NCBI GenBank assembly: GCA_018623675.1
Contig: JAAZVJ010000008.1
Location: forward strand, 1-14,337
Reading direction: 5' to 3'
Origin: Synechococcus sp. HW_metabat.54
Lineage (GTDB): Bacteria > Cyanobacteriota > Cyanobacteriia > PCC-6307 > Cyanobiaceae
Length of the DNA stretch: 14,337 nucleotides
The notes beneath the pieces were generated by a model. It saw only the letters and a list, made by a program, of their open reading frames with translations. It did no database searches and was not told where the DNA came from. Every line of letters begins with the position of its first letter. Position 1 is the first letter of the stretch. This document shows, piece after piece, positions 6,669-13,120 of this stretch. Position numbers and translations under genes: made by a program.

Positions 6669-6717
6669 CCAGCCCGAGCGCAAGAGTCCGAAGAATCAGG
6701 ATTCCCCCTCGGGCTGG
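6669..6717 (-). terminator. 10-bp inverted repeat over the DUF3747 stop, upstream of rpsU
   Basis: CCAGCCCGAG (6669-6678) and CTCGGGCTGG (6708-6717) are perfect complements separated by 29 bases. The structure covers the last codons and stop of the DUF3747 gene and ends 36 bases before the rpsU start. The minus strand continues TTGCTACATT, a poor U tract. It may attenuate or process the transcript between the two genes. Confidence 0.4.
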
Positions 6718-7328
6718 GAGGGCAGATCCGACTCCAGCGGTGCACTCACGGCAGGCTGTGGCTCACGTCCAGGCCAAACTTCCCTGAACACATAGAGATG
6801 GCCGAGGGCACGCTTTCCGTAGTGGCGACGCATCAAACGCCAACCTGGCTCGAGATTGAGCTTGACGAATCCGCCACCGGTGCCGCCGGCCCGAGCCACA
6901 ACGTGGGTTTCGCTGGCATCACCGCGGGTTGGTACCGCCAGCAACTCCACATCACGGTTGGTTTTCACCACCGACAAGCGATAACGGGTGCCGAAATCAT
7001 CCCCACCCACACGAATCGAATAACCGTTGCCATCGATGTAACGGCTGCAAATTCCTGTGAAGTCGAACGTTGCCAGCAATGGATCAACCGTGGCTGGAAC
7101 GCTGGCAGACACGGCGAAGCAGGGTCGCTTCGTGGTGCGCTGCTCGTAAATATTCAGCTGGGATGACTCCCCTTTACCGATCGGAGCCGCCACCAGGACG
7201 AAATTCTGTTCCTCCACAGGCATCGCCTTGAACAGCGACCCTTGGGCTGCAGCTGGTTGGCCCACCCCCGCCGAGAACGTGACCCCTGCCAATGCACAGG
7301 CGAGGGTTGCGGGAAGGGATCGAGCCAT
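6696..7328 (-). CDS. DUF3747 family exported protein
   Basis: I start at the ATG at 7328, giving 210 residues with a clear signal peptide: MARS, then a hydrophobic core to about residue 22, and an AAA-Q cleavage site near residue 28. An in-frame extension to 7388 would precede the signal and overlap the neighbouring gene's stop, so I reject it. The mature part (SLFKAMPVEEQNFVLVAAPI, then FDFTGICSRYIDGNGYSIR, GTRYRLSV and a C-terminal GWRLMRRHYGKRALGHLYVF) matches my memory of the cyanobacterial DUF3747 family. Two cysteines (70 and 94) could form a disulfide in the periplasm. The last 25 residues are Pro/Glu/Ser-rich and probably flexible. No catalytic motif is visible and function is unknown. 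It lies 56 bases downstream of the small membrane protein gene, in the def run. Confidence 0.85.
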   Translation of the reverse strand: MARSLPATLACALAGVTFSAGVGQPAAAQGSLFKAMPVEEQNFVLVAAPIGKGESSQLNIYEQRTTKRPCFAVSASVPATVDPLLATFDFTGICSRYIDGNGYSIRVGGDDFGTRYRLSVVKTNRDVELLAVPTRGDASETHVVARAGGTGGGFVKLNLEPGWRLMRRHYGKRALGHLYVFREVWPGREPQPAVSAPLESDLPSQPEGES

Positions 7329-7384
7329 CGACAAGAGATTGGTTAGGCGGATGGTAAAAGCCACCTGCCCAAGAGCCAAGGGGC

Positions 7385-7582
7385 TCAAGCCGGTTTGTTG
7401 AGGCGAATCGCGACAAGAAGCGACCCAACCGTTCCTGGGGCCGCGAGGCCCAGGATCCAGCGGGTCGGAGTGACACCGAGGTCAGGGTCGCCGTAGGCCA
7501 ACTCGAACACAGAACCGGTGGCAGCAATACCAAGCACACAGGCAAGGGCCAGGAACAACCCGGCCAGGGGTTTCATCGGCAT
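7385..7582 (-). CDS. Small membrane protein, two helices, hypothetical
   Basis: This 65-residue protein has two hydrophobic segments, about residues 5-23 (LAGLFLALACVLGIAATGS) and 42-60 (WILGLAAPGTVGSLLVAIR), joined by an acidic-polar loop containing GDPDLGVTPT. It ends in a basic LNKPA. It has no lipobox or enzyme motif and I do not recognise it. Either ATG at 7582 or the one two codons later (7576) could be the start; neither has a clear Shine-Dalgarno. It begins 21 bases after the def stop and is followed by the DUF3747 gene 56 bases on, so it is probably part of the def transcript. The tight fit between two conserved genes and the sensible topology favour a real gene. Confidence 0.7.
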   Translation of the reverse strand: MPMKPLAGLFLALACVLGIAATGSVFELAYGDPDLGVTPTRWILGLAAPGTVGSLLVAIRLNKPA

Positions 7583-7603
7583 GGAGTGGGAATGACGTGA
7601 GCG

Positions 7604-8209
7604 TCAGACGAGGGAACGAACATCTGCGGCCTGGAAGCCGTGATCCTTCAGTTCTTGATTGAGGCCACCGGAATCGGTGACACGATCCACGAACAAGACA
7701 CCCTTGAGATGATCCATCTCATGCTGGATGCAGCGGGCCATGAGTCCGTCGGCCTTCATGGTTTTCGGCCGGCCCATTTCATCGCGGTAGCTGAGCTGAA
7801 TGGCCGTGGGGCGCACCACATCGAGATACACACCAGGAATGCTGAGGCAGCCCTCCTCATAGGTATCAATCGAGGCACTGGAAGCAGTGATTTCAGGATT
7901 GATCAACACCAGCGGAGGAGAGGTGGGATTTTCAAGATCGAGATCAATCACCAACAACTGCTTGTGCACGCCCACTTGGGGAGCCGCCAAGCCAATGCCC
8001 TTGGCGGTGTACATGCTGCGCAGCATGTCGCGAGCCAGATCACGGATGGATTCATCCACCTTGCTGATACGACGGGCTTCCTGCCGCAGCACCTCATCTC
8101 CGAGCTTATGGATTTCCAGGGGGGAAACATCGAGAGCTTCCTTCGCCACTGCCACGGACGAACTGCTCCGTTCAGCGGACCGTGCCAATTGAGCGAAGCT
8201 GCGGGCCAA
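7604..8209 (-). CDS. def: Peptide deformylase
   Basis: This 201-residue enzyme removes the formyl group from the N-terminal methionine of new proteins. All three family motifs are intact: GIGLAAPQVG (71-80), EEGCLSIPG with the metal-binding Cys121, and QHEMDH with His163, His167 and catalytic Glu164. A roughly 30-residue extension (MARSFAQLARSAERS...) precedes the core PLEIHKLGDEVLR; I recall the same extension in other marine Synechococcus. The start codon is TTG at 8209; no ATG lies between it and the catalytic core, so TTG is needed to include the conserved N-terminus. It heads a minus-strand run of five genes and is divergent from the S9 peptidase gene across 99 bases that must hold both promoters, though I cannot point to clear boxes. 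Confidence 0.96.
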   Translation of the reverse strand: MARSFAQLARSAERSSSSVAVAKEALDVSPLEIHKLGDEVLRQEARRISKVDESIRDLARDMLRSMYTAKGIGLAAPQVGVHKQLLVIDLDLENPTSPPLVLINPEITASSASIDTYEEGCLSIPGVYLDVVRPTAIQLSYRDEMGRPKTMKADGLMARCIQHEMDHLKGVLFVDRVTDSGGLNQELKDHGFQAADVRSLV

Positions 8210-8308
8210 GATCTTGTATCGCGATTGGATGGAGTTTGGCCACTTTAGGCAAACCTGCCGAGGCCAGCTCTGCTCAGCGCAGTTCGACCCTTCTGTCAGC
8301 CCTCAGCC

Positions 8309-10261
8309 GTGTCCGACATTCCCACCTCAGACCAGGTCAACCCCCTGGCCGCCCGTGTGGCCCTCGGTCGCAGCCCCGTGCTGCGGGACCCGCAGATCGT
8401 GGGGAACTGGGTGCTCTGGCTGGAACAGCGGCCCCAGGAGCGAGGGCGCACCACAGCCCTGATCCGCCCATGGCAGGCCACCGACACAACACCCCAGGAG
8501 CTCACACCCACACCCTGCAACCTGCGCAGTCGCGTGCACGACTACGGCGGCGGGGCCTTGGCCTGTCATGCCGATGGTGATCAACTTCTGCTGGTGTGGG
8601 TTGACGATCGCGATGGTTGTCTGTGGAGCCAGCATTGGCAGGGCCTCAACAACACAGGCCCCGCAGCGTCGCCCCTTAAAGCGGTCTCTCCCCCGCGCCG
8701 ATTAACCCAACCGGGGTTTGTTCTCGCCGATGGCTTGATTGATCCACACCGTCAGCGCTGGCTGGGGGTGATGGAAGCGGAAGAGCGCGACTGGCTGGTG
8801 AGCGTGGATCTCCAGCTGGAGGATCAAAAGCCCGTGGTGATCCACACCCCTCGGGATTTCGCCGGTTATGTGGCCCTCAGCGCAAACGGTGAGCAACTGG
8901 CCTGGGTGGAATGGCAGCAACCCTGGATGCCCTGGGATGCCAGCAGTCTCTGGATGGCGACCCTGGATGCAGAGGGAAAGCCTCAGGATCCGACTCAGGT
9001 TGCGGGCAGCGACGCATCACAGCGCGACCACGTGTCGGTGTTTCAACCCCAGTGGCTCCCGGATGGGCGCCTGATGGTCGCGGAAGACAGCAATGGCTGG
9101 TGGAATTTGATGGTCAGCCCTGCTGACCACAACGCGCATCCAACCGCGTGGGAACGGCCATGGCCCATGCAGGCCGAAACCGCCATGCCGCAGTGGATTT
9201 ATGGCATGAGCACCACATCCTGGGATGGGGAACACGTGCTGGCAGCCGTCTGCGACCAGGGTCGCTGGCAGTTGAAGCGCCTGGCCCATGACGGGGCCGT
9301 GCAAGCCATCGATCAGCCCTTCGATGATCTGGCAGGTCTACGCGCCTCCCAAGGGCGAGCCGTGGCGATCGCCAGCAATGGGAGCACTGGAATGGGGTTG
9401 CTGGAAATCGATCTCGCCAGCGGCGCCTGGACCCATTGCTCCGCAAGCGCTGCAGCACTGGCCCCCAACCAGATCAGCAAAGCGGAGGCTCTCTGGTTTG
9501 AAGGCAGCGGCGGGCAACGTACCCATGCCTGGTACTACCCGCCAACCGGGCACCACAACGGTCCAGCACCGTTACTCGTGAAAGGTCATAGCGGCCCCAC
9601 GGCCATGGCCCGCACAGGGCTCAACCTCGGGATTCAGTTCTGGACGTCGCGGGGCTGGGGAGTCGTCGATGTGAACTACGGCGGCTCCACAGGCTTCGGC
9701 CGCGCTTACCGCGATCGCCTGCAGAAGGGCTGGGGCGTGGTGGATGTTGAAGACTGCGCCGCCGCGGCCCGCACCCTGATCGCCAGTGGCCGTGCCCATC
9801 CACACCAAATCGCCATGGAGGGAGGAAGTGCAGGCGGCTTCTCAACCCTGGCCTGCTTGTGCTTCACCGACGTGTTCCGAGCGGGAGCCTGCCGCTACGC
9901 CGTGAGCGACCTCACGGCCATGGCCACCGAGACCCACCGCTTCGAAGCCCGTTATCTCGACGGCCTGGTTGGCGATTGGCCCGCCCAGCGCCCCCTCTAC
10001 GAGCAGCGTTCACCGCTCCACCATGCCGACCAAATCGAGTGTCCGGTGATCTTCTTCCAAGGACTCAAAGACCAGGTGGTGCCACCCGAGCAGACCGAAA
10101 CCATGGCGGCGGCCCTGCGGGCCAATGGCATCCCTGTGGAGGTGATGACCTTTGAAGAAGAAGGCCATGGCTTCCGGGATAGCGCCGTGCAGGTTGCCGT
10201 TCTTGAGGCCACCGAAGCCTTTTTCCGCCATCACCTCGGGCTCGATCGTTCAGAGGCCTGA
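8309..10261 (+). CDS. S9 family (prolyl oligopeptidase-type) serine peptidase
   Basis: This 650-residue protein has an N-terminal beta-propeller of about 390 residues (repeats such as GYVALSANGEQLAWVEW and SVFQPQWLPDGRLMVAED) and a C-terminal alpha/beta-hydrolase domain. The catalytic triad is readable: Ser507 in GGSAGGF, Asp588 in GLKDQVVP and His620 in EEEGHGF. DVNYGGSTGFGRAYRD before the nucleophile is also typical. S9 enzymes of the acylaminoacyl/dipeptidyl peptidase type cleave short peptides; the propeller limits substrate size. No signal peptide is seen, so it is probably cytoplasmic. The start is GTG at 8309; no closer ATG preserves the N-terminus (VNPLAARVALGRSPVLRDPQ). Its 3' end overlaps the convergent aldolase gene by 12 bases. 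The substrate is unknown. Confidence 0.92.
   Translation: MSDIPTSDQVNPLAARVALGRSPVLRDPQIVGNWVLWLEQRPQERGRTTALIRPWQATDTTPQELTPTPCNLRSRVHDYGGGALACHADGDQLLLVWVDDRDGCLWSQHWQGLNNTGPAASPLKAVSPPRRLTQPGFVLADGLIDPHRQRWLGVMEAEERDWLVSVDLQLEDQKPVVIHTPRDFAGYVALSANGEQLAWVEWQQPWMPWDASSLWMATLDAEGKPQDPTQVAGSDASQRDHVSVFQPQWLPDGRLMVAEDSNGWWNLMVSPADHNAHPTAWERPWPMQAETAMPQWIYGMSTTSWDGEHVLAAVCDQGRWQLKRLAHDGAVQAIDQPFDDLAGLRASQGRAVAIASNGSTGMGLLEIDLASGAWTHCSASAAALAPNQISKAEALWFEGSGGQRTHAWYYPPTGHHNGPAPLLVKGHSGPTAMARTGLNLGIQFWTSRGWGVVDVNYGGSTGFGRAYRDRLQKGWGVVDVEDCAAAARTLIASGRAHPHQIAMEGGSAGGFSTLACLCFTDVFRAGACRYAVSDLTAMATETHRFEARYLDGLVGDWPAQRPLYEQRSPLHHADQIECPVIFFQGLKDQVVPPEQTETMAAALRANGIPVEVMTFEEEGHGFRDSAVQVAVLEATEAFFRHHLGLDRSEA
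9364..9373. repeat. HIP1 decamer
   Basis: GGCGATCGCC is the complete highly iterated palindrome (HIP1) known from many cyanobacterial genomes. It lies inside the S9 peptidase gene. A second copy of the GCGATCGC core is at 9711-9718 in the same gene. I noticed no others in the window. Confidence 0.6.
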
Positions 10262-10921
10262 CCCAGGCCGCTCATCAGGCTGGCCGTAATCCAGCCCTCG
10301 GAACTGGGCATGCACCGCCTGCATCTGCGCTTGGGTGAGCAGCGGCGGCTCACCGAGCTGAAGAGCCTGGAGATACATGCGCGCCAAGGTCTCCACTTCC
10401 ACGGCGATACGCAGCGCCTGATCCAGGCTCTCCCCCGCGCTCACCAGACCATGTCGCGCTAGCAAGCAAGCCTGACGATCCGCCATCGCCTCCACCGTGA
10501 GGCGTGACAATTCCTCGGTTCCGAAGGTGGCATAGGGAGCACAGCGGATGTCATCGCCGCCAGCCACGGCCGTCATGTAGTGGAAGGGAGGGATGCCCCT
10601 GTCATGGCAGGCCAGGGCCGTGCCATGGATCGGATGGCAATGAAGCACTGCCATGAACTCAGGGCGCGCCGCAAGCACATCGGCATGGAGACGCCATTCG
10701 GAGGACGGTCGCCGGCCACCCTCCTGCAGCGGCTGGCCCTGCCAGTTGATCGCCACCAAATCACCCGGCTCCATCCGTTCGTAGGGAAGCGAGCTGGGAG
10801 TGATCAACAAACCTTCAGGGAGACGAACCGAAAGATTGCCGGAGGTGCCCTGGTTGAGACCCGAGCCATTCATGCGCCGAGCCACAGCCACCAGCTGCTC
10901 CCGCAGAGCCTGCTCAGTCAT
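10250..10921 (-). CDS. Class II aldolase, fuculose-phosphate aldolase-like; candidate methylthioribulose-1-phosphate aldolase
   Basis: I place the start at the ATG at 10921 (223 residues); an extension to 10966 would run far into mtnA. The fold is class II aldolase/adducin. Zinc ligands by family analogy are His94 and His96 (HCHPIH) and His157 (ARHGLVS), with catalytic Glu75 in PSSEWRLH. The phosphate-binding N-terminus is GLNQGTSGNLSVR, and the stretch AGGDDIRCAPYATFGTEELS is very like bacterial FucA as I remember it. The start overlaps the end of mtnA by 8 bases (ATGACTGA), implying coupled translation. In the dihydroxyacetone-phosphate shunt, MtnA plus a FucA-like aldolase convert methylthioribose-1-phosphate to DHAP and methylthioacetaldehyde, which fits this pair. 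The alternative is the MtnB dehydratase of classical methionine salvage, the same superfamily; sequence resemblance favours an aldolase. The family is firm, the substrate inferred. Confidence 0.87.
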   Translation of the reverse strand: MTEQALREQLVAVARRMNGSGLNQGTSGNLSVRLPEGLLITPSSLPYERMEPGDLVAINWQGQPLQEGGRRPSSEWRLHADVLAARPEFMAVLHCHPIHGTALACHDRGIPPFHYMTAVAGGDDIRCAPYATFGTEELSRLTVEAMADRQACLLARHGLVSAGESLDQALRIAVEVETLARMYLQALQLGEPPLLTQAQMQAVHAQFRGLDYGQPDERPGSGL

Positions 10922-12014
10922 CGGCGTAGAGCCCCTTGAGACCCGCTTCACTGGCTTCTGCGACACCCCGTTCTGTGATCAAACCCGAGACCAGACGTGC
11001 TGGGGTGACATCGAAAGCGGGGTTAAAGCCTGAACTGCCATCGGGCGTGAGCTGCACGCTGGCAATCGCTCCAGAGGAATCCCGCCCCTGAATCTGCGTC
11101 ACCTCAGCCTCAGAACGAGCCTCAATCGGGATCTCCTTCACACCATCGTCGATGGTCCAATCGATCGTGGAAGCAGGCAAAGCCACGTAAAAGGGCACCG
11201 CGTTGTCGCGAGCCGCCAACGCCTTGAGATAAGTGCCGATCTTGTTGCAGACATCACCTCGGCGGGTGGTGCGATCCGTGCCCACGATCACGGCATCCAC
11301 CTGACCGTGCTGCATCAGGTGTCCCCCTGCGTTGTCAACCACCACCGTGTGGGGCACCCCCTCCCGGCTCAACTCATAGGCCGTGAGGGAGGCCCCCTGA
11401 TTACGCGGGCGCGTCTCGTCGACCCACACATGAATGTTCAGACCAGCGCGATGGGCCTTGTAAATCGGAGCCAACGCCGTTCCCCAGTCCACCGTGGCCA
11501 GCCAACCGGCATTGCAATGGGTCAACACATTGAACGGTTCACCCTGTCGTTCCGGTGGGCGAGCGGCAGCAAGCCGCTGAAAAATCTCCAGGCCGTGATC
11601 ACCGATCGCAGCACACATGGCCACGTCTTCATCAGCGATCCGCGCCGCCTCAGCTTTCGCCGCTTCAGCCCGTTGCTCTGGGGGCAGGGCTACCACGAGA
11701 TCTCTCACTCGCTCCAGAGCCCAGCGCAGATTGACCGCGGTGGGGCGGGTTCCATTGAGCTGGTCAAAAGCGATCTGCAGTGCGGCATCAGAGGGATCCA
11801 CCTGCAAGGCCAGCATCAACCCATAGGCCCCTGTCACACCAATCAACGGGGCACCACGCACCACCATCGTGCGAATCGCATGGGCCGCATCGTCACAGGT
11901 GCGAAGCGTCGAAGTCGTGAAGCGATGGGGGAGCAGGGTCTGATCAATCACCCCAACGGAGCATCCATCACTCTCCAGCCAGATGGTGCGCCAGGCCTTG
12001 CCATCGATGTTCAT
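10914..12014 (-). CDS. mtnA: Methylthioribose-1-phosphate isomerase
   Basis: The start is the ATG at 12014 (366 residues, MNIDGKAWRTIWLESDG); the open frame continues to 12197, but that extension lies under the divergent phosphoesterase gene and has no family match. MtnA isomerises 5-methylthioribose-1-phosphate (and, in the DHAP shunt, related 5-deoxyribose-1-phosphates) to the ribulose form. Visible motifs are the substrate-phosphate-binding VVRGAPLIGV (51-60), catalytic Cys167 in THCNAG and catalytic Asp247 in VGTDR, followed by GDVCNKIGTYLKAL. These features also occur in eIF2B-like relatives, but the Cys/Asp pair identifies MtnA. The class II aldolase follows with an 8-base overlap. Neither mtnP nor mtnK, which would supply the substrate, lies in this window. 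Confidence 0.93.
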   Translation of the reverse strand: MNIDGKAWRTIWLESDGCSVGVIDQTLLPHRFTTSTLRTCDDAAHAIRTMVVRGAPLIGVTGAYGLMLALQVDPSDAALQIAFDQLNGTRPTAVNLRWALERVRDLVVALPPEQRAEAAKAEAARIADEDVAMCAAIGDHGLEIFQRLAAARPPERQGEPFNVLTHCNAGWLATVDWGTALAPIYKAHRAGLNIHVWVDETRPRNQGASLTAYELSREGVPHTVVVDNAGGHLMQHGQVDAVIVGTDRTTRRGDVCNKIGTYLKALAARDNAVPFYVALPASTIDWTIDDGVKEIPIEARSEAEVTQIQGRDSSGAIASVQLTPDGSSGFNPAFDVTPARLVSGLITERGVAEASEAGLKGLYADD

Positions 12015-12069
12015 CGGCTGAAGATCAGGGGTGAATGCACCATGCTGCCCCCCGATGGGACCGTTCCCG

Positions 12070-13104
12070 ATGCGCTGTGATCGCCGCCAGCTGCTGAAAC
12101 TTGTCGCCGGGGTGGTGGGCACGGCCGCCCTCGCCAACCGACACATCAACCAACCAGGCCTCGCTGTGCCTTCTCCGGCCCACACCTCGCTGCGCATCGG
12201 CCTGATCAGTGATCTGAACAGCAGCTACGGCTCCACGTCCTATGGACCCACGGTGCGTCAGGGCCTGAGCCACCTCCTCAAACTTCAGCCGTCGCTGCTG
12301 GTGTGCGCCGGCGACATGGTGGCGGGCCAAAAACGGGGGCTCAGTGACGCGCACCTGGGGCGCATGTGGGATGGGTTCGCCCGCGACGTCCTGAACCCCG
12401 TTCGCCAACGAGGCCTGCCCTTTCTCCCCACCATCGGCAATCACGATGGAGCCCCAGGCTTCCCCGCCGACCGCAGAGCGGCAGTTCAGTTCTGGCGCCC
12501 CCGCCGTGAGGAACTTGGGCTCCAGTTCATTGACAGCACCGGCTTCCCCTTTCACTACAGCGTGCTGCAGGACAACGTGTTTTGGCTGGTGTGGGATGCC
12601 AGCTCAAGCCACATCCCCAATGAACAACTCCAGTGGGCCCAAGAGCAATTGAACAGCCCGGAGGCCCGCAGCGCTGGACTACGACTTGTGGTGGGTCACC
12701 TACCACTGTTTGGACTCAGTCAGGGGCGTGATCGCCCTGGTGAAGTGCTCCACCAGGGCGCTGCCATCCAAGCGCTCCTGGAACGAGGACGGGTACAGGC
12801 CTACATCAGTGGCCATCAGCACGCATGGTTTCCAGCCCGAAGCGGCAACCTCGATCTGATTCAACTGGGGGCCTTGGGGAGTGGTCCGAGGCGCCTGATC
12901 AACGGCACGCTGCCGGCACGCCAAAGCTTCAGCACTCTCGACGTGAACTGGTCAACCCGCTCCCTTCAGGAAACTGGGTTTTCAGCCTCCAGCGGCAGCC
13001 ATCTCGCTTGGCAAGCGTTACCGGCTCAACTCAACGGACATCGGGGCGTACTCCTCCGCAATCAGCCTCGACGCGTGCTCCCAAGCAACTCAGGGCCAAC
13101 CTGA
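12070..13104 (+). CDS. Exported calcineurin-like metallophosphoesterase
   Basis: I prefer the ATG at 12070 (344 residues), which puts a Tat-like signal at the very N-terminus: MRCDRRQLLKLVAGVVGTAALA, with twin Arg and Leu-Lys before a hydrophobic core. In-frame GTG at 12031 and ATG at 12055 are alternatives. The metallophosphoesterase motifs are in order: SDLNSSYG (Asp48), AGDMV (Asp82), GNHD (123-126), VVGHLP (His210) and SGHQHAW (His249, His251). The first motif reads D-x-N where most relatives have D-x-H, as I recall from a cyanobacterial subgroup of this family. Export by Tat would suit a cofactor-loaded, two-metal periplasmic phosphatase, perhaps for phosphate scavenging; the substrate is unknown. 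It is divergent from mtnA and convergent with sufS 12 bases away. Confidence 0.9.
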   Translation: MRCDRRQLLKLVAGVVGTAALANRHINQPGLAVPSPAHTSLRIGLISDLNSSYGSTSYGPTVRQGLSHLLKLQPSLLVCAGDMVAGQKRGLSDAHLGRMWDGFARDVLNPVRQRGLPFLPTIGNHDGAPGFPADRRAAVQFWRPRREELGLQFIDSTGFPFHYSVLQDNVFWLVWDASSSHIPNEQLQWAQEQLNSPEARSAGLRLVVGHLPLFGLSQGRDRPGEVLHQGAAIQALLERGRVQAYISGHQHAWFPARSGNLDLIQLGALGSGPRRLINGTLPARQSFSTLDVNWSTRSLQETGFSASSGSHLAWQALPAQLNGHRGVLLRNQPRRVLPSNSGPT

Positions 13105-13120
13105 TCGTCAAACCGATCAG
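13101..13120. terminator. Hairpin across the phosphoesterase/sufS convergent stops
   Basis: CTGATCG (13101-13107) and CGATCAG (13114-13120) form a perfect 7-bp inverted repeat with a 6-base loop TCAAAC. The arms contain the two facing TGA stops. No T tract lies on either side, so it is a weak terminator candidate or an mRNA 3'-end structure. Confidence 0.4.

Noticed and set aside
7640..8248. A 202-codon plus-strand frame opposite def
   Set aside because: Mirror of the deformylase gene, whose catalytic motifs are all intact on the minus strand.
12015..12197. N-terminal extension of mtnA to 12197
   Set aside because: The family N-terminus begins at MNIDGKAW; the extension overlaps the divergent gene and resembles no MtnA.
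12025..12555. Minus-strand frame upstream of mtnA (176 codons)
   Set aside because: Antisense to the phosphoesterase N-terminal region; no start signals or family match.
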